Shown: positions 12,007-25,862 of the stretch, piece by piece
Numbering within the stretch: position 1 is the stretch's first letter
Layout: each line of letters begins with the position of its first letter
From: Paramacrobiotus metropolitanus
Taxonomy: Eukaryota > Tardigrada > Eutardigrada > Parachela > Macrobiotidae
Direction: 5' to 3'
NCBI RefSeq assembly: GCF_019649055.1
Contig: NW_026570288.1
Location: 124,001-188,000 of the forward strand
Length of the DNA stretch: 64,000 bases
Translations under genes and position numbers: made by a program
The notes under the pieces: generated by a model
What the model was told of the DNA's origin: nothing
The model's input: only the letters and a program-made list of their open reading frames with translations
Databases searched by the model: none

Positions 12007-15000
12007 CTATCCAATCCAGAACGTTTCGACCAATCCCTTACCCTGCAACAGTGAAATAACCCTTTATCGTCTCACTGTTCACTGTTTTAGATCTGTTTTC
12101 AATGGTACTGCAGGCAGGTGCGTTAATAACACTGGTACGAGTACCTTCACTTGCACTTGACCCCGCGGTAGAAGCTTTAGGCGGGAAGCAGCTTTAATTT
12201 CTTCCAATTTCAGCTTCGTACTGTCGCTGATGTGAATTCTTGATGCTGAAGTAGACCGTGAATATACGTAAAGAAGGCGTTGTTGTACTTGGATATTATT
12301 CAGGATATGTAAACTGTATAACGGCTCTTGCTCGGTACACCCGGCCCATTAGAAAACAAGACTAACGCACCTTCTCCATGACTTTCCATTCGGCTGGCTG
12401 TATTCATCGTGTCGCCAAACCTGAACCAAAGTAAGGCGATTCAGTTAGTTCTCATTCAGGGTGCTCCCAGTAAAGGAATAATGTATGTAGCTTACAAACA
12501 ATATCGTGGCATTATCACACCGATGATTCCCGCCGCAATGGGACCTGAGCAACAGTTTAACCGTGTACGCAATACGAACAGTAATTCAGAATTTAACAGA
12601 AATCGATTGGCATTACCAGTATGGATGCCTATTCGGATTTTTAGCGGAATCTTTTTCTGCCGTTCCAACTCCAGCAAGATATATTGTGCGAGCGACACGA
12701 CTTCGTACGCGTGCCGCTCTCCATTACGCAACGGGACACCGCTCGCGACCTGGGAATCACAGGAGCGGTTAATTAATACGTACCGCAATTCGTAGCATCA
12801 AATCAGGTTGAAAAGTATTTTAAAAGGAATACCGTAAATAAAATGATACCTTTCAAAATAGTTTAGTGGTGCTGCTTACCACGTAGCCATCTTTGACCGT
12901 CTCCACTTTATACACATCGTACATGTGGAGGGTGCTGTCCACGAAGGTGTACAACTCGTTGAGGAAGCTGCTGACTTGCATGGGTGTCACCGTATTGCAG
13001 AACACATCGAAACCCACCATACTACTGAACAGGATCGTCACGGATTCGAAGGCTTCCGGTGGAACAACGACTTTGTCCCGCAGTTTCTTAATAAGAGATC
13101 TGTGAACATACCACACGATCGTCAACCTTTAGATCAAGTACGCACAATCGATGTATAGTACGCATTGACTGCAATCGTGTAAATGCTGTTGTACTACAGC
13201 AAATATCCGTAACAACTTTCAGTGAAAGTAGTCATTGATTTTCCCATGGTTTAAATTAATGTCTTGCAGGTATGCTGTATTTCCTTACGGTGGTATTATT
13301 TCCGCAAGTAAGTTATCGACTTTATTCTGCTCCGTGACCAACTCGGCGGAACGAGCCATCACGATTAATTCCAGATTCTCCGCGTGCTCTTCCAACCGTT
13401 TGATCAAACTGGCAATGACGGTCAATCGAGGTCGATAGTCAGCTAAACGATTCTGTATGGATTTTACACTGGGACGGGCTTCTTTTTTCTCGTAAAGGCA
13501 CGCTTCGATCACGCCGCTGATTAGGCGGATAAAGGGCGCTTCATGCAGCTGCTCTATAGAAAAACAGTAAACATTTATTAACCAAAAGCTGTTTTTATAA
13601 AGCACACAAATGTATGGTGACCTTACTGGTTTTGCTCGTTTGCTGGTTTCTAACAGCGTCGCCTAGTATCTCCTGCATGATTACTCCCAGAGAGTATATA
13701 TCGCTTTCCTGCGTAAGGAAGTTGCTGGGATCAGTTACGCATTCGGGTGCAAAGCTGGTTTCTGTATCGAGCGTCAGAAACTTTCTCGATAATGCTTGGA
13801 ATATCCGTATTGAGCCGATATCACAGATCTTGGCCGTGTAACGATTATCTACGATGACGCTTAAACTTGACAAACTTCCGTGGCAGCGTAACGGTGACGC
13901 ATGGATAAATTGCAAACCCTGGAAATAACAAATCCATCTTAATATTGCTAAGTTTTACAGTAAATCTAAAACACATTAATCGAAAGCACATCAGCGTCAT
14001 TCTTGTAAGTCAAACCTTATGGCCAGAAATAATGAGCGCGTGAATTGTGAAAGGTCATGCAGTCATATAGCGTGCAAAAACGACTTCTCGATAATTGGCC
14101 ATTAAAAACACCCTTAATGCTGTTTTTGCTGGCTGTTGCGTCACTTTGTTCGTAATTCTTACCGTCAGGATATTGTAAGTGAGCGTTTTCTGGAGAATCA
14201 CGTCGGCGATGATGGTCTCGTTAGCGAATAGGCAGCGTAACGGTCCGCGCCCGTATTCCCACACCACACCGACATACTGCTCCATCCGTGCCACACCGTA
14301 AAAGCGTCCCAACGTATCGTGGCGAGGTATATTGCGAATCTGACCAAATTATTCTACTTAAAGAGACTTTAGCGTCAACTTTCTAAAGGTCACCCATACT
14401 GTACCTGCATCAACACGCTACGCAGAGCTTTTTTGCTCAATACTTCCGCTTCCGTGATCGCTACGGTCTCCGTTCGAATCCACACTCGATCCTGGCCGTA
14501 ATAGCACTGCATGGTGCTGCCACCTGTCTGGAAGACGCTGTACCCTGGTTTGTAATCATCGCCGTGTAGAAGCGTCGCATCCAGCAGCCACCAGTTGGAA
14601 CTGTCTGTCAGTGACGCGGTTTTTCTGTAAACCGAAAATAACCATTAATTTTCTACCTCAGCTAATTTGGTTACGTAATAATTCGACGGTTAGTTTACGC
14701 GATTTATAAACGTACATGTAGATGATAATTGCGATGCCAATAATTACTACCGCTCCACACCCGCCACACACCGCCGCGATAATAATAGTCCTCCCTGTGA
14801 ATTTAGCCTCAAATGAACAGGTGACGTTATTGTTCAAAACTATACATACCATCATTGGCCGTCGCACACCGATCGCTGCGGAAGCCGCAAATTGGCTCAT
14901 TTAACGGAGGCGTCGATCGTCCGTTCCAGTCTCCCTCCAGTTGCGGATTGAGAACGGATAATTTGGCTTTTGGGAAGTCGTAGTACCAAGTCGGCTAATC

Positions 15001-17894
15001 AATGACAACGCTATATAAACGCAAAACTATACAAAGCGTTTGATACATACCTCAAATTTCCGGCTGGTGCTGTTTAGTCGGTACAATATACTATCCGACA
15101 TGCGCATCCCATTGGGCCCAATGCGCACGCGCCGTACCGGTGTGTAGAACGTGCGATTGAGAAACTGCTGACGGAATGTTGCCGTGGTCAGGTTCTCCAG
15201 GGGGACGGTGCTTTCATTTAGCACCTACACGTTGCCAACACGCGATGAAAAGTGCCGATTATGACATACTTTTACGAAATCATGTTTTTGCAACATCTCT
15301 AAAGAGCACCGTGTCGGATAACATCACGCACCCTGCCAATGGCGAACATGATCTCCGGAATGGACAAGGCAATCTCGTTTTCCTGTCAAAGCGAACAAAT
15401 CTGTTAAAATATTAAATGAATCGTGTCTTGTGTTATTTATATGTTTACCCGCTCGTCTTGCTGGTAGGTGTGGTTGTATTTCGTCCGCGCCAAATCAGTC
15501 GTCATGTTAATCCAGCCGGCTAGTTCGGTGTAGTTCGGATTGACAAAGTTAATGGGCACCAGTGGTTTGTAAGCTTGAGCAATTATCTAAAAAAAGGTTA
15601 AGCAATAAAAATGTTTGGTTCTAACAATCGGATGCGTAGTCGTGATGCAGCGGAACCGGCTAAAGTGTAACGTCTCTGCTCACGGTTTTTGCAGCGTCAT
15701 TACTGAGCGATTGAAGTAGTTACTCGGTGCACACTCACATCATCCAGGCCGTCGTTGCGATCCACTTGCAGTTCGATAAATTCCGGACCCTGACATGGCT
15801 TCGGATTAATGTAGACCTGCAATCACAAATATCTGGAATTTTACAGATTCCTTCAGTGTTTTATACAAGCGTACATTTATCGACCGTTAAAGTTGTCCTG
15901 ATACAATTATTTTAGTTTTGCTGTTATTGAATATTATGTATCATTCTGGTCGTTCTGTTTTAAGCCATATAATTATGAAAAGTTATCTCACGTACGTATT
16001 CATCGCCAGTCATGTTCAATCGATAGGCAACAAGCTGCAACAATAAATCGTTCAAATCTGTATCACGACACCGGAAACATTGCCGGTGTAGAAGTATACA
16101 CTTAGCATTTTACCATGAACTTGCGCACTTCATCCCCATTGGCAAGAAATATTATGACTGAAAATAAAAATTTGATGTTCAAAATTCCAATAACCGGAAT
16201 GGAATACATGGAATACTGCGAAGTAAATTAAAGGATATTCTGGTACATTTCAACTATTGAGATATTGACGATGAAAATCTAGTTACCACCTGACGTATGC
16301 AAATCGGGCAACACGTGGTGAATTGATTACTGTATTGAGGTACGTAACTCGATATACTGTACTCGTATTAGAGGGATACAATAGGTATCCGTCGCATCGT
16401 GAGTAAATTAATTAAAATTGTGCATACTTCGGCTGTTTTGCCGCGCTCGCAGGAGCATCGCATCGTAATGCGGATCAGCCAGCGTGGAATCAAACACTTC
16501 CGAATACAAATCGAATTCCGCCGCGGACCCGAATGTCGTCTTGAAGGCCCGGCACGTGATGCCCAGGGAACTGGCTGCACTGGTGAACTTGGAGTAGTTA
16601 TCACAGAATAAGGTCACCGTGCGCCAACCGTACTGCTTGACGAATGCGCGTGCAGCCGAGGAATGACTTCCTTGACCTCTAAAATATACATTACGTTAAT
16701 AATCATCTTTTTATAAAACGTTGAAAAAAACGTACAGTGGTCCGAACGTAATTATCGTTGGGAAGCGTTTGGCGTTGGCGAACATCAGATCAGCAGATGT
16801 ACTGTAAATGAAAATGAAATAAACAAGCGGTAAACAATAAGGTCATGTTAGTAAAACGCTCATGGTGTTGCGTATACCTGGCCATCAATGGAAGGTTGAC
16901 TTCTGTAAGAGAAATGTTTTATGAAGATAAAGTGTTTGTTTACTGTCAGCACTAAAGGAAAGAAGTACCACGTGCAAAGTCTCCCAGCGGCATCAGTTCC
17001 AGGCTACATCCTGCAACACAATCAACGACTGTCTGGCGTTCATGGCCCAAGTGGGATTCAAGTAGGCGCTAGAGTGTGTGCTCTTCAGAAACCGAATTAG
17101 TTCGACGGATCAGCGCTGTTAAATAAATATTAAAATATGCGGAAAAAGTACAAAAGGGTTGTAGAGAATCGTTTTTTAGTAGCATTGTGCTACCAGTTTG
17201 CCTCGTCTCGCTTACGAGAGAGTAAATAATTTCGTTACACAGCACTTTTTTCAACAGGTACCGTATTTCTAAGAGGAGCTAACAGGGGCTTACGTAATAA
17301 CTGTTAGCCATTTAAAATTTTTTAGTTTAACTAAATTCAGTTACACTTAATTACGAGATCATGCATGAACAAAAATTGTCGCAGTAACTGGTGTCGAAAA
17401 GGAAATTGTGAAGAAATTATTTAGAAGAGCACAAACTGGGACAAAATATTCATAATCAGACTTTTACAGATTTCGCAGTTAACATTAAAATTTTCCATTT
17501 TTGGCAATCTATATAATTATGTAAATCTGTTGGTTAATTCGTACAGCTTTATACAGTGCTTTATCGATCAAAGCTTACCTGATGATAAAAGAATCGTAAA
17601 TCCGCTAATTTTCGATATAACGTCGTATATTTCCCCCGTTACACCGAACATGTAATCACCGGCATCGTTACAAGACGGTATATTGGGTTTATAGAAAACC
17701 TTCCGGGTGGCATTGGCGAAGACATTAGGATACAGTTTGGTCATGGCGTCAAAGGCCACATCATTAAACGGTCCGGCAGCATAATATCCATACAACAAAT
17801 TATCCCCGATAATCACTTGTACAAAATTAAGACTAAACCCATTTGTTAACAATAACCTGGTCAACAAGACGAAAGCTGCACCGGCAAGATTCAT
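12007..17894 (-). CDS. Receptor guanylyl cyclase A (first metal-binding Asp replaced), multi-exon
   Basis: A full single-pass receptor guanylyl cyclase layout on the minus strand. The start at 17894 is followed by a hydrophobic signal peptide (MNLAGAAFVLLTRLLL) and a ligand-binding (ANF-receptor-like) ectodomain: YGYYAAGPFNDVAFDA, CSLELMPLGDFAR, EVNLPLMAR, MFANAKRFPTIITFGP, then a large exon at 16612-16410. A transmembrane segment (GGCGAVVIIGIAIIIYMYVY) lies near 14.75 kb. The kinase-homology domain (HGSLSSLSVIVDNRYTAKICD) is at 14.3-13.6 kb, and the signalling helix (HAENLELIVMARSAELVTEQ) leads into LLAEIIPP. The cyclase exons start at 13125 and end with GKGLVETFWIG and a stop at 12007-12009. 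The cyclase domain keeps KVETVKDGY, PRYCL and FGDTMNTASRMES, so guanine-specificity and transition-state residues are present. It reads FSSMVGFD where active enzymes have FSDIVGFT, so one metal-binding Asp is lost. Exon ends inside the ectodomain are approximate. Confidence 0.8.
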
Positions 17895-19458
17895 GGCATA
17901 TTTATTCGGATTATTCCCTTCCCGACCGTAAAAACTAATGGCAACTGCATGGCGTGGGAAATGAAATTGTCACGAAAGGATGCTGCGGTCACCGGCGCAG
18001 CCGGTAAGTGGTGTATTGATTAAAACAGTCACCACCTACCGTCGTCAAGTAGATACTTCGGCGCCTATGTGTGGAAGACAAGGGGCTGTATTTGATCTTT
18101 CGATTTTATCGACAAACAGCGTGTGTAAGGTTATTGCAAATTTTTGTGGAGAGGCAATTTTAATATGCGGCTGTAGCGGCGAAAATAACAACTGACAAGA
18201 GTGTGGTGCACTGCCAAGTGTGTCGGCATACACGTCATAACGGGCGTTTAGGTACGTCATTAAGCGCGTCGCTGCTTATGATCGGTGGTACAAAGTAATG
18301 CGAATGTCAACTTAGCTAACCAGTAAAATTAAGATTAAAAAATGCGGATGCGGACCGGCTCTTAGTTTTTGAATGTAGCCTCACAGGTACACTTTGCATC
18401 GTGGTCTACCGGAAATAATCAGGAAGCTGACAGATCAGTTATTATGTATTTGACTACGAGCCTAGGTCGGAAATAATTATTTACGGTCTCATATATATCC
18501 TTATTGGCGGTGTATAGCAGACTTAAAAAAAGTAACTTCCGGAAAGTGTTTTTATAAATCCGGAAACGACGTAGTGGGACACGAACGGAATGAGGCATAT
18601 ATACGTAGCTTAAGCTTATTACCCTGCTTGTTATCCGAACGACCATGCGCCAGCAAAATTAAGAAGCCTGTGCTTTTATAAAAAATGCATCGGGAAACTG
18701 TCAAGGCACGTTCGATCATCTCGTGACGGGCTGTATAATCCCACAGGTGCTAACTCACAATTCTGATATGATAAGCATCCGTTTTGGGTTTGCAGTCCTT
18801 CGTCCAAAAATGATGTAGACACAAAATGGGCAAGAATACGTATGGAAGTGGGCTTTACATTGTTAAGCGCTGGTACGTATAAATTATACGTACGGTATAA
18901 TTACATAAATATATATAATTACATTACATAAAATTATATAATTGCATTATATAATTATAATTATACGGTATAATTACATAAATTGCGTAAGCTAGACGCA
19001 AGAAGGTTTTTGTTAATAGTTGTGCGAACAGTAAATACGAGTAGCTGGTAACATTTCCTATATTTAGGAGAGTATCCATACGAGAAGCTGCATTAACAAC
19101 GTAGATTTTCAAGTTTTGCCAGCCTCATGCACCGTCCCGCAAACTTAATTCTGAGCCGATTTTCCATAAATAAATCGCTAATGTTGTATGCCCCTAAATC
19201 CAATTTACAACATACGGAGTATAACAAACATATGTATTTGTTAGTCCAAATATTTGCACCAGCCGTATTCTGAGCAAATTGCCAAGAAAGTTATTCGCTT
19301 TGTAAAATTGCTGAGAGTTGCGGAAAGCGTCCACACCGGGCGCACAACGTACAGACAGTGTGCAGCAAACATGTACAGTCTGTACATTAAAAAAGTGATA
19401 TGGTTATCAATGGCAATGATGCGCATTCCGTGGCAAGAAAGTGTTTTTCCGGAAGCAG
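17895..19458. other. Intergenic between cyclases A and B; AT-rich palindromic block
   Basis: Upstream region of cyclase A and 3' flank of cyclase B. At 18885-18985 a run of repeated TACGGTATAATTACATAAAT and TTATATAATT-type words forms local direct and inverted repeats. No supportable ORF. Confidence 0.45.
18885..18985. repeat. AT-rich direct/inverted short repeat block
   Basis: The word TACGGTATAATTACATAAAT occurs at both ends of the block, with ATTACATAAAATTATATAAT-type palindromic sequence between them. It is probably simple-sequence expansion or a decayed palindrome. Confidence 0.55.
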
Positions 19459-22400
19459 TTAGGTAGCGCCGCTTAGCCAGAAGGTTTCGATCAAGCCCTT
19501 GCCCTTAAAAAACGACGCCTTATCACCCGAAGCTTTTTCAATGGAAATTCACGGAACGCATACCTTTATCATGATAGATCCACGACACTGGAGGTTAAAA
19601 CGTTTATCCGCGGCTAAGTATTCCTTGGCAGCTGGGCTCACGTGGATTTTCGACTCTAGAGAAGAATCCATGCGTGAAGCATTGTTCGGACATCTTATAC
19701 CTGTTTGCGGGACAAAGTTCACCTTCTCCATGGCTTTCCATACGGCTTGCTGTATTCATTGTGTCTCCGAACCTTCACCACAAATACAATAACCGTGAGT
19801 GTAAGTTATGTAACCGTTAATAGGCCCTCTCGCCGCGCACCTTATCACTGTAGGTACAAAGTGGGCCAAGTCTTAAAACTTTTAAAACTTTTAAAACCTT
19901 TAAAAGTTTTAAAAGTTTTAAAACTTGGCCCACTTTGTACCTACCCTCTCGCACTTTAACTTACAGAGAAATTTAAGGTGCGCAGCGAGAGGGCCTGATA
20001 CACGTCCGTGTGCGTATAAAGCTGTTGACAAAATAATAAATTAACCCTACGTTTCCACTCACAAGCAGTATCGCGGCATCACGGACCCGACAACGCCGGC
20101 AGCTATCGGACCTACAGAAACATTTGTACTGGTTCCCTGATGTTCGGGAAGTGTTAGCTGTCTGATCGATGTGCAGATAGGGACACATAATACCTGTATG
20201 TATTCCTATCCTTATTGGCAGATGATGCTTCAGGTTGTCCGGTGTACAATTGCCAAGTACCAGCAGCGCAAACTGGGCGATCTCTTTGGCGTGCTCGTCA
20301 CCGTTCCTGATTGGTACGCCGCTCGCCACCTAACGATTGTTAAAAAGGCCTTGATGAACTTTGTAAGACAGAAGACGCGATCGACGTACAACATAACCGT
20401 CCTTGATGGTCTCGACTTTGTACACATTAAACGACGCCAAATACCCATCGATGAATGTGTAGAGTTCGTTGAGAAAGACGCCGACTTCCAGCGGAGATTT
20501 GGCTTTGCAGTAAAGGTCAAAACCGACCATACTGCTGAACAGAATGGTCACGGCTTCAAAGCGTTCTGGCGGAACGATGATTTTATTCCGTAGTTTTGAA
20601 ACGATTGACCTAACAATAAGATCCACGGTTCAAAAAGTAGGTTTGTGATAACCTTGCATATCTTACGGTGGAATTATTTCCGCTAGTAATACGTCCACTT
20701 TTTGTCGTTCTAGCAGCAACTCTTGCGTTCGATGGGCAACGGTGTGTTCTAAATGTTCTGCGTGTCGTTCCAGCCGCTCCAGTATACTGGCCACCACGTT
20801 GCCCTTTGGCTGGAACGAGCTCAGACGTTCTATCACTTGTTTAATGGTTGGTCGCGCTAGTCGATCGGCTGCTGTACACTGAGAAATCACAGAAGTTACG
20901 GCGAGTTGGAAAGGCATATTTTCATACTTTATGGCATCTACAAAAATACGCCCATTTTTTAAACGATTATTGTAGAAGACTCCATAAAGAAGCCGTATCT
21001 ACTAATATCAAGGGTTTCGCTGGGTGATATTTTTGATCCACGCAGTATTTCATAAATTATGACCCCCAGGGCAAAGATGTCCATTTCTGGAGAACCGGCA
21101 ACCTTCCGTTCCGGACCAACCATGACATCTTGTTCCGTAATGATGAAAGGCGATTTGTACAAAATCTGGTAGAAACTCTTTGATGCGATATCACATAATT
21201 TGGCCGTAAACCGGCTGTCGAGGATCACAGACATGCTGGATAGGCTCCCATGGAACCGAAACGGTGTTTGTAAGTGTACATATTGTAAACCCTGTTCAAC
21301 AGAAAAAACATGGTATACAAGTATGTTTCCTTAGACTGCAGTATAGACTGTATAGATGCAGTTTATGTATCTTGAGTAAAACTTAAATTATTTATTTTAA
21401 TTTTATATGCTGCAAAGCTACTATTAATTTTATTTTTTGCTCGTACGTTTGCTATTTTTTGGCAGTACACCTTTGTATTTATTCTCTAAACCGAAAGACA
21501 TAATTTAAAGAGTGTTTGTACACTCGTCTTAAGTAATCCTAGCGAAATCAAATAAAAGTTTCTTGAGGTACCGAAATTATGTTGAAAACAAGATGGAGCT
21601 GCACAATCGCATCCGATATAATCGCCTCCTTGGACAGAAATAACCGCAGCGTTCCCCGGCCGCCATCCCATACTACGGATGTTGTACTAGGTGTCAGTAT
21701 GATGATGCCGCGAAAGTGGGAAATATTTTGATGCCGCACCTGTCGAAGCTGAAAATAACCATATTACCGCATAGGGTCATGCTGCGTTCGATAGATCAAT
21801 GCGTACTTGAGAGAAAAGAACGCGAATCGAAGGCATCAACAAAATATCACCGTCTCGCGTATTGATGCTCTCCGTGCGCAGCCACAGGCACTCGCTATTA
21901 ATCTGCATAGTTTGGACGCCGACATTAACCGTGGGTTTGTTGCCATCCGTGACAAACGACTGTGGTTCGAGCATCCACCAACCACTCTGATCGAATTTGG
22001 TCGATTTTTTTCTGTAACATAAATACCCAACTTACAATATTTTGCGGAAGGCAATGACAGTAGGATACATATACCAGCTGAACGTACATGAAATAGTAAA
22101 ATCCAGAAAAGATTATAGCGGCGGCTGAGACAATACCGCAAACCGATCCGGCAATAACTGCTGTGATGTCTAAAACGTTATTTTCTTACGTTTACTAATC
22201 TGAAAACAAAAGAAAGTAAATGCAGAAAATGCGTACTGTCACTTAAGAGACAGCGGTCACCACGGTATCCACACATTGGTTCGTTTAGCGGAGGCACACC
22301 GGCACCGTTCCAGTCATCCGCCAATAGCGAGGTTTTTTGCAATGTGGTTGAGGCGAAGTTGTAATACCATGCCGACTGAAAATTGTCTTATTTATCGGTG

Positions 22401-24377
22401 TCGCAACTAGCAATTTTTCTGAACAACATCACCGTCAAACCTCAAATTTTCTAGTTGTCACATTCAGCCGGGAGAAAACCGAGTCACACAGCCGCATTCC
22501 CAGGCCACCCATTATCAAGGGTCGGACGTTGGTCCGGAAGTAACGGTTAAGAAAGGCCTTGCGGAATGTTGTTGTGTCAAGTGGCGCAAGGTTTTTGTCG
22601 AATTCATTCAAAACCTGCGACACATATGCCACACATGTAATTGGATCCGGAAATGTGTATCGCACAGCGGGTACGTATATCGTCCTGCACGTGTGTAACG
22701 AAGCACTTGTAGTCACCGGATCCGCTTACAGTACCTCTCCAACGGCTGTCATCATCTCCGGTATCGCGAGAGTTATTTCATTGTTCTGCAAGATGCAAAG
22801 TAAAGTTTGTCGTAAGTGTTTAGCGTAACGTTGGGAAAGACCTTAAGAAACAAAATAAACGAGGAAGGCTGACCTTTTCATCGATTGTGTAATTATGATG
22901 AAAATTTAACTGCGAGTTGAGCGCCACAGAATCCGTGAAGGGTGCCAGTTCGACGTAGTCGGGGAGTGGAAAATTCAACGTTATTAGGCTTTTATACGCT
23001 TCGAAGATGTCCTGGGAATAAACGGAAATCCAGTAGGAAATTCCCAGTTTTGCCTGACAGATAAAGCTGACCTTATCATGAACGGTGCCGGTATCGATTT
23101 GTATGGGAACATAATCAGGGCCTTGCACCGGAATACAGTGGAGAAAAACCTGTCATTAAGAATTGATTTCTGGTCATCCGATATCGATAGCAGTCACCTG
23201 CTTGTGTTACAAATTCGCTGTTTGTCATGTTCAGGGTGTGCGCCAAAACCTGTCAACATTGCGGCTTTTGATCGATCTTCACACGTGTAATACGACAAAA
23301 ACGGCAATTATGTACCATAATTTTCTGCAGTTCATCCGCTCTTGCGAGGATAATAACGACTGTAGAAATAGATTGCATTAAGCGAAACGCTATAAAGCCA
23401 AAAGATCAAGATAATTTACTTCGGCTCTGGCGTTTGGCTCGCAGCAAGCGTGCTTCGTAATCCCGACCGAACTTGGAGTCGTACGATTCCAAGTAGAAAC
23501 TGTATTTTCCCGCCACATTTAAAATGAACGTTATCGATCGGCAATGGGCTCCCAAAAATGCCGCTACCGTCGGAAATGCGGAGAACGCATCGCAGAACAA
23601 CGTAACGGTCGTCCAGTTGTAGTAATCCAGAAAGGCTTTAATCGCCGCGGCATGGCCGCCTTGACCCGTGGATCCAAAGGAGAGAAAAGTCGAGTATCGT
23701 TTTACATTGGCAAACATGGCATCTGTGGAGGTGCTAAACGAAAAATCCGAGTAAAAATATTTGCAGTTCAAATTGTGCCTTATAGGTTTTAATGTTTCGT
23801 ATCACAATAAAGTATCTGCTTTAACTAGGATACTAACCTTGCCAACAGCGGAACGTTAACCTCTACAAAAAATCTGGCATAAAAACAGAACACTTTTCTG
23901 TTTACAAATATTCTGTTTACAATTTACGTACCTCTCGCAAAATCTCCCAAAGGAACTAGTTCTAAACTGCAACCTTGAAGAAAATGAAAATATGATTGCC
24001 TAATACCAGTAATAATTTTCGGATGATAAGGTAATTCCGTTAGTACGTACGGTTTTACCTGGTGCCAGAATCACATTAAAAGATTGTGATTGTTTAATAA
24101 TTTGGTAAATTTCCCCGACTAGAATGTTCATAGCCGCCGCGGCATCCGGACAGGCAGAATTTCCCGGCTTGTACAGTACTCTTCGTGTGGTGTTGGCGAA
24201 CGCCGTTGGGTACGTTTTTGCTACCTCGGCAAAAGAACTCTCGAAATACGGCAACGCTGCATAATAGCCATATAACGGGTTCTCTCCAATAACCACTATG
24301 ATGAAAGTCACGTTAACACTTCTAACTCGCGATTGCATTGATATCAAAATTAAAATACAAAGTGTATTTTTAAACAT
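19459..24377 (-). CDS. Receptor guanylyl cyclase B (first metal-binding Asp replaced), multi-exon
   Basis: Same architecture as its neighbours and the most complete-looking of the three. The start is taken at 24377 because it opens a signal peptide (MFKNTLCILILISMQ); a longer frame upstream to 24458 lacks that property. Ectodomain exons include YGYYAALPYFESSFAEVAK, GCSLELVPLGDFAR (about 23.95 kb), EVNVPLLAR (about 23.86 kb), the large exon at 23.77-23.41 kb, then 23.12-22.86 and 22.72-22.43 kb. A TM segment lies near 22.15 kb. The kinase-homology domain at 22.0-20.96 kb reads LCDIAS where a kinase would have DFG, so the Gly is lost. Then come the helix RLERHAEHLEHTVAHRTQEL and the cyclase exons from 20626. 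FGDTMNTASRMESHGEG, ESKIHVSPAAKEYLAADKRF and GKGLIETFWLSGAT end at the stop 19459-19461. The cyclase domain has FSSMVGFD instead of FSDIVGFT but keeps VETIKDGY, MPRYC and NTASR. A palindromic element sits in one late intron. Confidence 0.82.
19822..19996. mobile_element. 175-bp foldback (MITE-like) element inside an intron of cyclase B
   Basis: The ends AGGCCCTCTCGCCGCGCACC (19822 onward) and their reverse complement (19975-19996) match over 22 bp with one mismatch. Inside, GGTACAAAGTGGGCCAAG at 19853-19870 is mirrored at 19925-19942, and the centre is a near-perfect palindrome of AAAACTTTT-type units. The whole element could fold into one long hairpin. I see no clear target-site duplication and no coding capacity. 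It lies between the exon ending PRYC and the exon starting FGDTMNT, so splicing should remove it. Confidence 0.75.
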
Positions 24378-25862
24378 TTTGCTTGTTGTCAAAGAGCGTT
24401 TATTCGCGGTAAAAGAGTGCAAGACGTCCACATCACGGTAGCTACAACTTGTGTTCAACGCTTCGGGAAGATTTGTATACGATAAGCCGGCAGTGGATTT
24501 GGTAGTATTGTATTGATCAGGGTTAAAGTGTAAAGGCTGCTGTATCTTTAGTAAACGACCGCCTGAAAAGTATTATACAGATACAACGGAATGACACGAG
24601 TATGTGTACAATGCTCGTATCTATCGAAGGGATCAGTGTGGGCGAGCAGCTGCCTGGCATTTCCGGAAGGTAATAGGCGGGGAAGACGTCATATTTGTCG
24701 AGCGATGGCGTAATTAGCGGGCGTGCAAAGTCTGCAGACGAGTATGACGTAATTTGCGTAAAGGCTTTTAGCTGGTTTATGGACACGTGCAGGATTACAC
24801 TAATTTTTGACATGGCGAGAACTCTTTCATTAGGCTTAAATCTTTCATTAGACATGCACTGTTTCATTAGGTTTACGCAGAAAGTTTACGTATTTGTAAG
24901 TAGATTCAAAATGTCAAAACAGTGCGAGTTTGACGATAATCTGGGCACCGTGTACCGTATCGACAAAGGTCACTCAAAAGCGAACGTTGTATTTAACTTG
25001 CTTGAGATATGGAGGCTGCAGCGACGAGTATTTGATACTAAAGTTAGCAAATTGCCTCGAACTCTTTGACTCTTACGTCAACCGCGTAATGCTGTATAGC
25101 GTAATCAGTTATACGACTCCATCAGAAGGATTAAAACTGAAAACGGTGAGATGGATTTGCAACCGGTACCTGGTGGCAGCGCTAAGATTTAATCCAGGTA
25201 AGAATACTGTGTCGCTTGTCATCAAACTCTGGAACGGCACTAATTAACTGAATGTCATGGTTAATTCCTTGTCAAGTCATAGTCAGTTCCTCGCCACACC
25301 GCTGTAAAGCCATCCATGACTGTAAACACCTTAGAGTCTTAAACAGTTAGACACCAAACTTTTAATTTATTACGCTGTTTTTGCGAGATTGCGGAATTTT
25401 CTTATTAAATCACCTAGTTTCTGGCCCACTCATACAGTATCACAGTGCTGCTTTTGACAGTGGTTGTAACACTTGTATGTGGGTCACCCTAAAGCGATTT
25501 CCGTATTGAAACGTACGTGCGTTTTTCTTTGTTGTACAGTATGTGCGAGAAATGTTATTTGCTTGTCAAATCACGGTAACTGTTACGAACAGCAGCTGTT
25601 TGTCTTCTTATTCGCGTGAAAAATAACAGCAAATGTAGCGAGAAAAGCTGGTCATACAGACTCATACTCGTAAATGAGCGGATGTTTACAAAAGTTACAC
25701 TTAAGGTGTCGCGAATGCACCTGAGCGCTAGCTAAGGCGAGTCGCCGCTATATTATAACACGGCGCGCGCATAATGTTTAGCTCGTAGGAATCAATTTTC
25801 GCATTTGAAAATTTTAATTTGTTTGCGAACTCCAAGGGTTTTGATAAAGATTTAACACCGTA
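24378..25862. other. Divergent upstream region between cyclase B (-) and the small gene (+)
   Basis: No supportable coding sequence. A plus-strand frame at 24695-25069 has no recognisable domain, and its composition matches non-coding flanks. This interval must hold promoters for both divergent genes; no specific element is identifiable. Confidence 0.4.

Noticed and set aside
12492-12788. Continuous minus-strand frame through IRIGIHTG to PRYCL as one exon of cyclase A
   Set aside because: The middle stretch has no counterpart in cyclase domains and is flanked by splice-like sites; it is a short intron that happens to stay open.
19853-19942. Regular AAAACTTTTAAAACTTTT units as a possible CRISPR-like or satellite array
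   Set aside because: The units mirror each other about a centre and lie inside terminal inverted repeats, so a foldback element explains them; spacers are absent.
24695-25247. Overlapping plus-strand frames between cyclase B and the small gene
   Set aside because: Random-like composition, no domain, no consistent splice structure.
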